DNA of 64,000 bases, taken from assembly GCF_022346615.1 (NCBI RefSeq), contig NZ_JAKRNS010000005.1, forward strand, positions 1 through 64,000, in the 5' to 3' direction. The position numbers and the translations under genes were made by a program. Shown one piece after another: positions 26,281 through 38,750 of this stretch (positions are counted from its first letter, which is position 1; each line of letters opens with the position of its first letter). The DNA is from Staphylococcus sp. ACRSN (GTDB lineage: Bacteria; Bacillota; Bacilli; Staphylococcales; Staphylococcaceae). The notes under the pieces were generated by a model. That model made no database searches. It was not told the origin of the DNA and worked only from the letters and a program-made list of their open reading frames with translations.

Positions 26281-28138
26281 TATTGCAATGGTTGATAATC
26301 AACTAACTGTATCAGCCGAAAAGAATGAAATTTTAAAATTAATAAAGACACCAAAATATAAGATGAGAATAAAAAAGTACGTTGAAAATAATACAGATCG
26401 AAAGTTAGATTTCAAAAAATCAATTTATTATGCAGATATTAATAAAATTGTTGGATTAATCACACAAGTTTGTGAGCAAAAGAATATAAATTTTGTAATT
26501 TCTGAAAATATAGAAGAATATATAGAACAAATACAATCACATATAAATTTAAAATATTCAGTAGGTAATGACATTAAAAAGAGAGATAGTAGATATACAG
26601 AGCAATATGATAAATTTAAAGAGATAGTAAATAATGCTTTGGATCGTGAATTAAGAGACAAGCAAATGCTTGATGCATTTTATATGACGTTGATGCAAAA
26701 ATCTGGTAATTTTTCTGTTCCTGGTTCTGGAAAGACATCAACAGTTTATGGCATGTATGCATATTTATCTCAGAATAAAAGCGTAAATAAAATTATAATG
26801 ATTGGTCCACTGAATTCATTTGGATCATGGATAGACGAGTTTACATCTTGTTTTGGTGAGAAAGCTAAATTGAATTACTTAAATATTAAAGAAAGTAATA
26901 GTGGTAATGAAAAGCGTAAACAATTGAAATATGATAGCGGCGGTAGAAATTTAATTCTTTTAAATTATGAAGTTTTAGAAAGTGTTGAAGAAGAAGTAAA
27001 AAATATAATTGATGAACATACCTTAATTGTATTTGATGAGGTGCATAGAATAAAAAATCCAAGTGGCAAAAGAGCAAGCTTCGCTCTAAATATAATAGAA
27101 AATGCTAGATATGTAGTTGCGTTAACGGGAACACCGATACCTAATGGTTACCAAGATATTTATAATTTGTTGAATTTATTATATCCATATGATTATAATC
27201 ATTTTTTTAAATTTGATTTATCATTATTAAAAAATCCTAATGAGAATGAAATAGAATTAATAAATAATAAAATTAGACCTTTTTTTACACGAACAACTAA
27301 ACATCAATTAAATGTACCACCAGTTAATGAAGATAAGTTTATTAAAGTTACAGCAAATAGAGATGAAGAAGAACTATTTAGGCTATTATTTAGCAAATTT
27401 AAAAATAATCAACTTGCTCTATTTGCAAAAATCGCTCAAATGGAAAGCGTTCCTGAGATGTTACTTAATACTACGAATCTCAAAGAATTTACTAGCATGT
27501 TTGATTTTTATGAGAACGATATAGACTTAATTGAACAAAAGGATAATAGCAAGGAAATAGAAAAATTAGTAAATAAAATTGAAATATCAAGTAAATTGAA
27601 GGAACTACTGAAGTTAGTTGAATCTTTATATAATGAAAACAAAACTGTGATTATTTGGTGTATTTTTATTAAAAGTATGAGAACTATTAAGAAACATCTA
27701 GATGAAATGCATATTAATTCAGATATAATATCAGGAGATGTTGATCATCAAAATAGGAAGAATATAATAAATAATTTTAAAAAAAAGAATATAAAAGTAC
27801 TTATTACAAATCCACATACCCTTGCAGAATCAGTGTCATTACATAAGACTTGTCACGATGCAATTTATTTTGAATATAGTTTTAATTTAGTACATTTATT
27901 ACAATCCAAGGATAGAATTCATCGATTAGGTTTAAAGGATAAAGATTACACACAATATTATTATATGCAACAAGTATATAAATTTAATCAAGGAAATTAT
28001 TCGTTAGGAGAGAGAATTTACGAAAGGCTATCTGACAAAGAAAGACTAATGCTAGAAGCGATAGACAATGATAAATTAGAAATACTTCCAACTGATGATG
28101 AAGATTTAGATTTTTTCTTCAAAAACGTCTTTAATTAA
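26273..28138 (+). CDS. SNF2-type DEAD/DEAH ATPase
   Basis: A 621-residue superfamily 2 ATPase. Residues 1-140 are unknown. Walker A is in VPGSGKT (about 149), motif II DEVH about 255, motif III LTGTPIPNG about 286, helicase C-terminal domain from about 455, and motif VI-like DRIHRLG about 547. The TGTP and DRIHRLG pattern is that of SNF2/Rad54-like dsDNA translocases, compact and without accessory domains. It overlaps the ParB-like gene by 8 bases and is the last gene of the trio. It would supply ATP-driven remodelling or translocation along DNA. Confidence 0.85.
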   Translation: MINIAMVDNQLTVSAEKNEILKLIKTPKYKMRIKKYVENNTDRKLDFKKSIYYADINKIVGLITQVCEQKNINFVISENIEEYIEQIQSHINLKYSVGNDIKKRDSRYTEQYDKFKEIVNNALDRELRDKQMLDAFYMTLMQKSGNFSVPGSGKTSTVYGMYAYLSQNKSVNKIIMIGPLNSFGSWIDEFTSCFGEKAKLNYLNIKESNSGNEKRKQLKYDSGGRNLILLNYEVLESVEEEVKNIIDEHTLIVFDEVHRIKNPSGKRASFALNIIENARYVVALTGTPIPNGYQDIYNLLNLLYPYDYNHFFKFDLSLLKNPNENEIELINNKIRPFFTRTTKHQLNVPPVNEDKFIKVTANRDEEELFRLLFSKFKNNQLALFAKIAQMESVPEMLLNTTNLKEFTSMFDFYENDIDLIEQKDNSKEIEKLVNKIEISSKLKELLKLVESLYNENKTVIIWCIFIKSMRTIKKHLDEMHINSDIISGDVDHQNRKNIINNFKKKNIKVLITNPHTLAESVSLHKTCHDAIYFEYSFNLVHLLQSKDRIHRLGLKDKDYTQYYYMQQVYKFNQGNYSLGERIYERLSDKERLMLEAIDNDKLEILPTDDEDLDFFFKNVFN

Positions 28139-28268
28139 ACTTTAATGAAGCCTTTATGTATTTTTAGTACGGAATACTTTTAATAAAAAAAATAATAGTC
28201 ATAACTCTAAAATTAAACCTTTTATATTATATTAACTATCAATTCATTGAGAATTAACGGAGGAAACC

Positions 28269-29738
28269 ATGACTGAATATAAAACGAAGCAACAAGTCCA
28301 CAATAGAGCGAAAGAAGCTGTTGGTAAGACTTTAAAAGAACTCAATGGTGGTAATACAATTACTGGAACTAAAAGTTCAGCGGGCGATGCCTTTGAAACC
28401 TGGTTTGGTAAGGAGAAAGACAATGATAGTAAACCAGATATGGAAGAGGCAGGTGTTGAATTAAAAGCAACACCTATTAAAAAATTGAAAAATGGTCAAT
28501 ACAGTTCTAAAGAAAGATTAGTATTGAATATAATTAATTATGATAAGGTTGCGGAAGAAACTTTTGAAGAGAGTAGCTTTTTATATAAAAATGGAACGAT
28601 TGAGTTAGCGTTTTATGAATATATAAAAGAGGATATTCGAGATAATTGGTTAATCAAAGAAGCAATTTTATATGAGATGAAACACAATCCGATAGACTAT
28701 GAAATTATTAAGCAAGATTGGCATATCATACATGATTACATAAGAAGTGGTAAGGCGCATGAATTAAGTGAAGGTTTGACAAATTATTTATCCCCTTGTA
28801 CTAAAGGCGCAACATCAAAATCGGTTAGAAATCAGCCTTATTCAGATATTAAAGCTAAACAACGAGCTTTCTCCTTGAAATCTGGTTATATGACATCACT
28901 ATTGAGAAAATATGTATTGGGTGATGAAAAAATAAACTCTATAATCAAAGATAAGTTTGAAATAGAAGAGAAATCTATAGAGAATATTGTTCGTGATAAA
29001 TTTCGTCCATACGTTGGATGGTCAACTGAAGAATTATGTAGTCATTTTAATATAAATCAGGGTGCATATCATTTAAACTATAGAATTGCTTCTGCCATTT
29101 TGAATTTGAAAGGTAAAATTACAACGAGCAATCCTTTTCCAAAGGTAGAAGAGTTTGAAAAATCTTCAATAGTAGTTAAAACAATTAAATTTAATGAAAA
29201 AAATCAAAATAAAGAGAGTATGTCATTTGAGTCATTTAAGTTTGAGGAATTGGCACATGAAACTTGGGTTGATGAAAATGGTTTTCCAAGTGCTCAATGG
29301 CATAATTTTTTACTTGAAACTAGATTCTTATTTTTTGTAGTTAAAACAGAAGGTGAAAAAGATGTCTTTAAAGGTATTAAATTTTTTAGTATGCCAGAAG
29401 AAGATATTGAAGGGCCTGTAAAAGAGATGTGGCAGGACACAGTCGATAAGATTAATGACGGTATTATTTTAGAGGCAGTTCCTGATAAAACAACTACTGA
29501 TGGATGGAAAATAAAAAATAATTTCGTAAATAAATCAGATCAATTAATCTGTCATGTACGGCCACATGAAACTAAGAGAGATTATAGAGAAAATGGTAAA
29601 TATGCTAATAAGTTACCTCAGCCTATTCGTTGGATTAATAAGCCTAATAGCGATGATTACTCAAATGAATGGATGACTAAGCAAAGTTTTTGGATAAACA
29701 ATGACTATATTAAAAAGCAGGTTGAGGAATTACTTTAG
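28269..29738 (+). CDS. sau3AIR: Sau3AI-like type II restriction endonuclease (GATC)
   Basis: A 489-residue enzyme, the same length as Sau3AI and strikingly similar to it along the whole sequence as I remember it (for example HNRAKEAVGK, SERLVLNIINY, the C-terminal MTKQSFWINNDYIKKQVE). The N-terminal half is a MutH-like catalytic domain with the D...ExK residues in DMEEAGVELKAT (about 57-68). The C-terminal half is the allosteric GATC-binding copy that lets the enzyme form loops. It should cleave before the G of GATC when the C is unmethylated. RBS GGAGG before ATG 28269; the methylase gene follows 106 bases later. Confidence 0.93.
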   Translation: MTEYKTKQQVHNRAKEAVGKTLKELNGGNTITGTKSSAGDAFETWFGKEKDNDSKPDMEEAGVELKATPIKKLKNGQYSSKERLVLNIINYDKVAEETFEESSFLYKNGTIELAFYEYIKEDIRDNWLIKEAILYEMKHNPIDYEIIKQDWHIIHDYIRSGKAHELSEGLTNYLSPCTKGATSKSVRNQPYSDIKAKQRAFSLKSGYMTSLLRKYVLGDEKINSIIKDKFEIEEKSIENIVRDKFRPYVGWSTEELCSHFNINQGAYHLNYRIASAILNLKGKITTSNPFPKVEEFEKSSIVVKTIKFNEKNQNKESMSFESFKFEELAHETWVDENGFPSAQWHNFLLETRFLFFVVKTEGEKDVFKGIKFFSMPEEDIEGPVKEMWQDTVDKINDGIILEAVPDKTTTDGWKIKNNFVNKSDQLICHVRPHETKRDYRENGKYANKLPQPIRWINKPNSDDYSNEWMTKQSFWINNDYIKKQVEELL

Positions 29739-29786
29739 GCTTTCTATGTTATAATGTAAAATGTTTAATTATAGCAAATATATATA

Positions 29787-29814
29787 GAACGATCGTTCGG
29801 TTTTATGTTATAAT
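29787..29814 (+). promoter_or_regulatory. Methylase promoter with GATC-centred palindrome
   Basis: An extended -10 box TGTTATAAT (29806-29814) lies before the methylase gene. The place of the -35 box is taken by the perfect palindrome GAACGATCGTTC (29787-29798), whose centre is the target site of this restriction-modification system. Methylation or binding there could tune methylase expression. Confidence 0.55.
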
Positions 29815-29844
29815 AATTAACAAGTAATTATAGGAGGTCGCCTA

Positions 29845-31083
29845 ATGGGTAGTATTAAAGTAGTAGAGTTATTTGCTGGAGTTGGCGGTTTTCGTTTAGG
29901 TTTAGAGCAAACAAAAAATCGAATTTTTGATGTCAATTGGGCAAATCAGTGGGAGCCTTCACGTAAAGTACAACATGCTTTTGATTGTTATAATAAGAGA
30001 TTTGATACAGGTGAACATGTGAATAGAGATATTGCAGAAATTTCAGATGAGGAAATGGCTGCGACGGAAGCTGACATGATTGTTGGTGGATTTCCATGTC
30101 AAGATTATTCAGTTGCTAGAAGTTTGAACGGAGAACTAGGTATTCAAGGGAAAAAAGGTGTGCTATTTTGGCAAATCATAAGATTTGTACAAAATACATT
30201 TCCTAAATATTTATTATTAGAAAATGTAGATAGATTACTGAAATCTCCCTCAAGTCAACGAGGCAGAGACTTTGCTGTCATGCTATCAACTTTAAGTGAG
30301 TTAGGTTATGATGTTGAGTGGAGAGTTATTAATGCTGCGGATTATGGTAATGCACAAAGACGTAGACGAGTATTTATTTTCGCATATAAGCAAGGTTTAG
30401 ATTATAGTAATGAAATGAGTAAAGAGTCACTTGAAAATATTATCTATAAAAAGGGAATGTTTGCACAGGCATTTCCAATTGAAGGTGAACCAAATAAAAA
30501 AAGAATCGCCCAAACAAAACTTTCGAGTGATATTGTAGAAGTGTCAGACAACTTTAAATTTCAATTTTATAATAGTGGTATTTTAAGAAATGGTGAAGTA
30601 TTGACTATTGATACGATTCCTAAATTTGAAAAACCAATAACATTAAAAGATATAATACAAGAAAATGTAGACGATAATTATTCCCTGAATGTGGATCAAA
30701 TTGAAAAATTTCGATATTTAAGAGGCCCTAAAAAAATTAAAAGAACAACAAAAGAAGGTCATGAATATTACTTTTCAGAGGGCGGGATGTCAGAAACAGA
30801 CTCACTAGATTTACCTGCTAGAACAATGTTGACTAGCGAAGCCTCTGTTAATAGAAGTACGCATTTTTTAAATATAAATAATGTGTATCGTACTTTAACA
30901 CCAATTGAAGCTGAGAGATTGAACGGATTTCCAGATAATTGGACAGATACTATGCCTGATAGAATGAGATTTTTCTGTATGGGTAATGCTTTAGTTGTGC
31001 CTGTTATTACTAGAATAGGCAATCAAATTGAGCAAATTGAACAGCAAACAAGAGATTCATTTAGTCAATTAAAGTTATTTTAA
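29845..31083 (+). CDS. sau3AIM: C5-cytosine DNA methyltransferase, GATC-specific by context
   Basis: A 412-residue m5C methyltransferase that would protect GATC from the adjacent nuclease by methylating the cytosine. Motif I is VELFAGVGGFRLGL (about 6), motif IV GGFPCQDYS with the catalytic Cys (about 84), motif VI LLENVDR (about 124), motif VIII QRRRRVF (about 170), motif IX-like PIEAERLNGFP (about 353) and motif X GNALVVPV (about 379). The region between VIII and IX is the target-recognition domain. RBS TAGGAGG; a terminator follows. It is the same length as M.Sau3AI. Confidence 0.95.
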   Translation: MGSIKVVELFAGVGGFRLGLEQTKNRIFDVNWANQWEPSRKVQHAFDCYNKRFDTGEHVNRDIAEISDEEMAATEADMIVGGFPCQDYSVARSLNGELGIQGKKGVLFWQIIRFVQNTFPKYLLLENVDRLLKSPSSQRGRDFAVMLSTLSELGYDVEWRVINAADYGNAQRRRRVFIFAYKQGLDYSNEMSKESLENIIYKKGMFAQAFPIEGEPNKKRIAQTKLSSDIVEVSDNFKFQFYNSGILRNGEVLTIDTIPKFEKPITLKDIIQENVDDNYSLNVDQIEKFRYLRGPKKIKRTTKEGHEYYFSEGGMSETDSLDLPARTMLTSEASVNRSTHFLNINNVYRTLTPIEAERLNGFPDNWTDTMPDRMRFFCMGNALVVPVITRIGNQIEQIEQQTRDSFSQLKLF

Positions 31084-31090
31084 ATATTAA

Positions 31091-31121
31091 TCCAGTAGCT
31101 AATAAAGTTACTGGATTTTTT
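31091..31121 (+). terminator. Terminator after the methylase gene
   Basis: ATCCAGTA and TACTGGAT pair around about 12 bases and are followed by TTTTTATTTT. Confidence 0.8.
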
Positions 31122-31228
31122 ATTTTACCGAATTGTCACACCAATAATTTCTTCACACAACACCTTACGTTATTGCCTTTTTTTCTGTCTATATGGCACA
31201 ATGTACTTATTACAATAAGGGGTGTCAT

Positions 31229-32071
31229 ATGAAGATAAATAAAATCATCAATAACAATGTAATCAGCGTCACCCAAAACAAGCAAGAACGAGTTGTTATG
31301 GGAAAAGGGATTGGGTTTCAAAAGCATGAAGGTGATATAGTTGAAGAATCAAAGATTGAGAAGATTTTTGATTTGAGTAATCAAGAAATATCCGATCGAT
31401 TTAAAACATTATTAATTGAAGTACCAATTGAAATCGTAAAAGCAGTGGAAAAAATCATAGAAGTTTCTAAAATTGAATATAACAAGCAATTAAGTGATAT
31501 GATTTATGTTGCGCTGACTGACCATATTAATTTTGCCATTGAACGTCAACAAGAAGGTATGGCAATTAAAAATGGTTTATTATGGGAAATTAAGAAATTT
31601 TATCCAACTGAGTACGAAATTGGGATACGTGCATTGGATTGGATAACTGACATCGTTGGCATAAAATTACCCATTGATGAAGCGGGTTTTATCGCAATCC
31701 ATTTGTTAAATGCAGAGCATAATAATGTTGCAGATTATAATCAAGTGACTGAAATGGTACAAAATTTATTGAGTTTAGTGAAATATCATTTTAGGTTGGA
31801 TTTTGATGAAGAAAGTTTAACTTACTTTAGATTTATTACACATTTAAAGTTTCTTGCGCAACGTATTTTAGCGAATAAGCCTTTAAATACGGATGAAATA
31901 GAATTGTATGAAATTGTGAAAGAAAAGTATGGAGATGCGTTTAAGTGTGTAAATAAAATCGCAACATTTTTACTTAAAAAATATCAATATGAGATGACGC
32001 ATGACGAAGCTTTGTATTTAACGATTCACATTCAGAGACTTATTTCCAGAAATGAAAGCGTTGACAATTAG
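31229..32071 (+). CDS. licT: BglG/LicT-family transcription antiterminator
   Basis: A 280-residue protein with an N-terminal RNA-binding CAT domain (KINKIINNNVISV, about 1-55) and two PTS regulation domains, PRD1 (about 65-165) and PRD2 (about 170-280). Each PRD has conserved histidines (DHINFAIER, IHLLNAEHNN, and ITHLKFLAQR, LTIHIQRL). It binds the RAT hairpin just downstream and prevents termination when beta-glucosides are present; the PTS controls it through PRD phosphorylation. ATG 31229 after AAGGGGTG is the start; the 31193 start is upstream of the ribosome site. It heads the bgl operon. Confidence 0.95.
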   Translation: MKINKIINNNVISVTQNKQERVVMGKGIGFQKHEGDIVEESKIEKIFDLSNQEISDRFKTLLIEVPIEIVKAVEKIIEVSKIEYNKQLSDMIYVALTDHINFAIERQQEGMAIKNGLLWEIKKFYPTEYEIGIRALDWITDIVGIKLPIDEAGFIAIHLLNAEHNNVADYNQVTEMVQNLLSLVKYHFRLDFDEESLTYFRFITHLKFLAQRILANKPLNTDEIELYEIVKEKYGDAFKCVNKIATFLLKKYQYEMTHDEALYLTIHIQRLISRNESVDN

Positions 32072-32124
32072 TGGCTATGTGCTATATTAATGTTAAGAAA
32101 ACAAAATAAACAATTAATTGTTTA

Positions 32125-32155
32125 GGATTGTAACTGTTCGGCAGGCGAGACCTAA
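32125..32155 (+). promoter_or_regulatory. RAT ribonucleic antiterminator
   Basis: GGATTGTAACTG, then GGCAGGCGAGACC, matches the conserved LicT/SacY antiterminator RNA. It overlaps the first arm of the terminator that follows, the standard switch design. Confidence 0.9.
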
Positions 32156-32219
32156 GCCATTAATAGATGATTTTATCTGAGGATAAATATGTCTATTTGT
32201 GGTTTGGGTCTCTTTTTTG
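32147..32219 (+). terminator. LicT-controlled terminator in the bgl leader
   Basis: GAGACCTAAGCC pairs with GGTTTGGGTCTC across a long loop and is followed by TTTTTT. RAT formation excludes it, allowing read-through into the PTS gene. Confidence 0.88.
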
Positions 32220-32249
32220 TTGTACAGGGAAAAGTTGGGAGTGAGTGAA

Positions 32250-35548
<3,299 letters not shown>

Positions 35549-35554
35549 ATACAG

Positions 35555-35591
35555 AAAAGCGCTTTGAGAGTTAAATTCTCGAAGCGCTTTT
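35555..35591 (+). terminator. Terminator of the bgl operon
   Basis: AAAAGCGCTTTGAGAG and CTCGAAGCGCTTTT form a long stem with a short loop; T-rich sequence is on both sides, so it may also serve the converging gntP gene. Confidence 0.85.
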
Positions 35592-35613
35592 GAGTCTAAT
35601 ACCTCCGCAAAAT

Positions 35614-36948
35614 TTACATAAATGAATCAATGATATACGCGAAACTAAAGGCGATTAATGCGAGCAATGTTTCCATTACTGACCAAGTTTTAAAAGTTTC
35701 TTTCACATTTAAACCTAAATATTCTTTAACCATCCAAAATCCAGCGTCATTAACATGGGAAAGCATTAAGGAACCTGCGCCTGTGGCAATAACTAATAAT
35801 TCTAAGTTCACGCCAGACATATGTTGGATAATGGGTGACACAATACCTGCAGCTGTTGTTAATGCAACTGTGGCAGATCCGGTAGCAACACGTATTAGTC
35901 CGGCTACTAAAAATGCTAAGAGTAGTGGTGAGATTGAAAGGTGTTCTGTCATTTGTGCAATTGTGTCGCCTACACCTGTTTCAATCAGTATCTCTTTAAA
36001 TCCGCCACCAGCTCCGATAATTAAAATAATTGAACCCACCGGTAAAATGCATTCTTCTACTAAATCTTTGATTACATTTTTGTTCATGCCTTGTTTAAAT
36101 CCTAATAAATAAAAGGCGACAAAACATGAAATCAGTAGTGCAATAACGGGACTACCTATAAATAATAAAGTGTTTTTTAATAGATTTGGTATGTTTCCAA
36201 GATATGGTGTAATTATAGATAACAACATTAGTAATACTGGTAAGGCAATAACTAAAAATGATATAGCAACACTTGGAAATGCATTTGTTTTATTCTCAAC
36301 TTTAATAATATTAGGCGGATTTTCTGGTGTGAGTCGTTTACTAATAAATTTGCCGAATATTGGACCAGCTATAATTGCAGTTGGCAATGCGATGATAAGA
36401 GAATAGAGCAATACTTTTCCTAAATTAGCTTCGTAAATACCTATGGCAGTCATCGCTCCAGGGTGAGGAGGGACAATACCATGTACAATAGATAAGCCAG
36501 CTAGTAATGGAATTGATATGAGTAATATATTTGCTTTAGTCGTTTTATGAATTGAAATAACGAGTGGTAATAAAATTACAATACCTACTTCAAAGAACAC
36601 AGGTATGCCAATAATAAAACCTGATAACATCATTGCCCAAGGCAGTTTTTTATATCCTAAGGCTTTAACAAGAAAATCAGAAATTTGCATGCCTGCGCCT
36701 GAATCGGACATAAGTTTACCCAAGATAGTTCCTAGTGCTAATATGCCTACGAGGTGACCCAGCACATCGCCAACACCTGATTCATAAGCTGTTACAATTT
36801 TTTCGGGAGATAAGCCTGCTAATATTGCTAAAAATAAGCTGGCAACTGTTAAACTAATAAATGCATGCCATTTCCACCAAGCAACGCCTAAAATAACAAT
36901 TACAATTGACAGTAGTGTAATAATTAATAAATAAATATTAGAATCCAT
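35614..36948 (-). CDS. GntP-family sugar-acid permease
   Basis: A 444-residue membrane protein with about 12-14 hydrophobic segments. It has the family's GIVPPHPGA-type loop (about 158) and the repeated glycine-rich GAGGGFKEIL region. GntP members import gluconate and related sugar acids with protons. It lies 52 bases after the GntR gene as the last gene of the leftward operon, and a cre-like site sits in that gap. The substrate is probably the amino-sugar or acylamino-sugar acid handled by the upstream enzymes. It is related in type to the permease at 45426. Confidence 0.9.
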   Translation of the reverse strand: MDSNIYLLIITLLSIVIVILGVAWWKWHAFISLTVASLFLAILAGLSPEKIVTAYESGVGDVLGHLVGILALGTILGKLMSDSGAGMQISDFLVKALGYKKLPWAMMLSGFIIGIPVFFEVGIVILLPLVISIHKTTKANILLISIPLLAGLSIVHGIVPPHPGAMTAIGIYEANLGKVLLYSLIIALPTAIIAGPIFGKFISKRLTPENPPNIIKVENKTNAFPSVAISFLVIALPVLLMLLSIITPYLGNIPNLLKNTLLFIGSPVIALLISCFVAFYLLGFKQGMNKNVIKDLVEECILPVGSIILIIGAGGGFKEILIETGVGDTIAQMTEHLSISPLLLAFLVAGLIRVATGSATVALTTAAGIVSPIIQHMSGVNLELLVIATGAGSLMLSHVNDAGFWMVKEYLGLNVKETFKTWSVMETLLALIAFSFAYIIDSFM

Positions 36949-36965
36949 CCATGTTCCTCCAATTA

Positions 36966-36979
36966 TGTTAGCGCTTTCA
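36966..36979 (-). promoter_or_regulatory. CcpA cre-like site before gntP
   Basis: TGTTAGCGCTTTCA fits the catabolite-responsive-element pattern (TG, central CG, terminal CA, with TTTC half). It lies 18 bases before the permease start, where CcpA would hinder transcription in the presence of glucose. Confidence 0.6.
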
Positions 36980-37000
36980 AAATGCTATAAAAAATCTGCA

Positions 37001-37726
37001 TCAATCTTTTAGACTGATGCCATATTTTTTCAATTCACTATTATAATAACCAATACTATACTCTAACACTGCGCCATCTACAGAATAAGATTTTCTTTCT
37101 CTAATGAGTAATGGCTTATTTGTATCAAGGTTTAGTTGTAACGCAGCATCTTGATTAAAATTAGCAGAAAATTCATCTTCTATGTCTTGAATCTTTAATT
37201 TATCTGCTTCTAAAATTTTATATATTGATAGATCGTTATTTTCTTTAGATTTATCAATATCACTTAAAATATTAAGTGGGTAGGGCAAATAGTGCTCGAA
37301 TAGTATATAGGGTTGATCATTTAATAAGTAGATTCTTGTAAGTTTATAGGATTTTGTGCCAAACATTTTAAATAAATGACTATCTTTTTCGTGTGTTATT
37401 ACTGTAATATCTTTAATGATTTTTTGGATTTTATTACCTTGTTCTACAAGTTTTTCTGTGAAATTTTTATTTTTTGTTTGTGTGTCCGCTTGTTTGTGAC
37501 TAATTACTGTAGTGCCTTTGCCGCTTTTCTTTTCTACGTAACCTAAATTGACTAACTCTTTAATTGCAGCTCTTACTGTTACTTTGCTTACGTTAAATTC
37601 TTTTTCGAATTCTATTTCTGTAGGTATATAGTTTCCTACTGTGTATATACCATGAATAATTCTATCTTCAATAATTTGTTTGATTTGTAAATATAAAGGT
37701 CCTTTGGCTGATGATAATTTTGTCAT
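37001..37726 (-). CDS. GntR-family regulator (HutC/UTRA type)
   Basis: A 241-residue repressor. The N-terminal winged helix (about 10-75) has PTEIEFEKEFNVSKVTVRAAI and GKGTTV. The UTRA effector domain follows (about 95-240), with LLIRERKSY near its end, a pattern of the HutC/FarR branch that binds sugar phosphates or acids. It sits inside the leftward sugar-acid operon and probably represses it, binding near the divergent promoter region where a 9-bp inverted repeat occurs (41703-41734). Confidence 0.9.
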   Translation of the reverse strand: MTKLSSAKGPLYLQIKQIIEDRIIHGIYTVGNYIPTEIEFEKEFNVSKVTVRAAIKELVNLGYVEKKSGKGTTVISHKQADTQTKNKNFTEKLVEQGNKIQKIIKDITVITHEKDSHLFKMFGTKSYKLTRIYLLNDQPYILFEHYLPYPLNILSDIDKSKENNDLSIYKILEADKLKIQDIEDEFSANFNQDAALQLNLDTNKPLLIRERKSYSVDGAVLEYSIGYYNSELKKYGISLKD

Positions 37727-37733
37727 AAATCAA

Positions 37734-38750
37734 TTACCTCTCAATATCGTTTTTTTCATTATTTATGATTTTTATTATATCATCAGTATCAAACAATGGT
37801 GTATCTCCAGAAATTGTATGCGCGAGTACACAAGAAGCTGTTGAAAATGATACGATATCTTGTGGCGCCATGCTTGAAAGTTCTCCATGTATAATGCCGC
37901 AGGTGTAAGCATCGCCAGTGCCAATTCTATCTAAGATATTAACATCATATATTTTAGAGTAATACATATTTTCGTTACTATATAAGTAGCCCTTAATGGT
38001 ATTATGAGTGCTATCTTGTACAGTTCGTATCGTTCCTGCAATTTTATTTATGTTAAATTTTTGAGCTACAATAGGTAACAGTTCTTCTAGTTGACCTTCT
38101 TTTGTTTGATGGTTTGTTGAAAGGCCTAACGTTTGAATTGCATCTTTTTCACTCATGATGACGATATCGGCTTGTGATAATATTGTTTCGTAAAATGGTT
38201 TCGCACGTTGATTACCATTTTCTCCCCATAGGGAAGCCCTGAAATTACAATCGAATACTACTTTAATGTTTTTCTCTTTTGCTGCTTTCACTAATTTCAT
38301 AATGTTATCTCGTGTTAATTGATTCATAGCGAGTGTGATACCACATATATGCAAGATATCGACACCTTTTAGTGATTGTATTAAATCATATTTTGAAATA
38401 TCTGTAGTATTAAAACTACTGTGTTGTCTATTAGTATAAGTTACGTTGCTTGGACGGTTACCGAAGCCTTTTTCTAAAAAATACATACCCAAATTGTCGT
38501 TATTTTTAATAATCAAATCACTATGAATGCCTAATCTACGTATGGCACCAATTGCAGAGGAACCAATGGAATTATCTGGTACAGCACTGATTAAACTAGA
38601 GTTATATCCAAATTGAGCTAATAGTCCTGTAATATTTACGCCTGTTCCTGTAAATGAGTATTTTAAATTCTCGGCTTGTCTAAGCAAAAGGTTATCTGGA
38701 ACTTCTAAACGCATCATTATTTCTCCGTAAGCAACAATGTTTTTATTCAT
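37734..38750 (-). CDS. PfkB-family sugar-acid kinase (KDG kinase-like)
   Basis: A 338-residue ribokinase-fold kinase. It has the N-terminal GEIMMRLEVPD, the sugar-binding FTGTGVNITG, DCNFRASLW, and the PfkB signature DRIGTGDAYTCG with the catalytic Asp near 280. It is likely to phosphorylate 2-keto-3-deoxygluconate using ATP. ATG 38750 is chosen; an in-frame TTG lies at 38759. It overlaps the aldolase gene by 8 bases. A kinase in this operon implies that the sugar acid enters unphosphorylated, in keeping with a GntP permease rather than a PTS. Confidence 0.88.
   Translation of the reverse strand: MNKNIVAYGEIMMRLEVPDNLLLRQAENLKYSFTGTGVNITGLLAQFGYNSSLISAVPDNSIGSSAIGAIRRLGIHSDLIIKNNDNLGMYFLEKGFGNRPSNVTYTNRQHSSFNTTDISKYDLIQSLKGVDILHICGITLAMNQLTRDNIMKLVKAAKEKNIKVVFDCNFRASLWGENGNQRAKPFYETILSQADIVIMSEKDAIQTLGLSTNHQTKEGQLEELLPIVAQKFNINKIAGTIRTVQDSTHNTIKGYLYSNENMYYSKIYDVNILDRIGTGDAYTCGIIHGELSSMAPQDIVSFSTASCVLAHTISGDTPLFDTDDIIKIINNEKNDIER

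Noticed and set aside
35630..36406. Plus-strand frames opposite the GntP gene
   Set aside because: Shadows of a hydrophobic coding sequence on the other strand.
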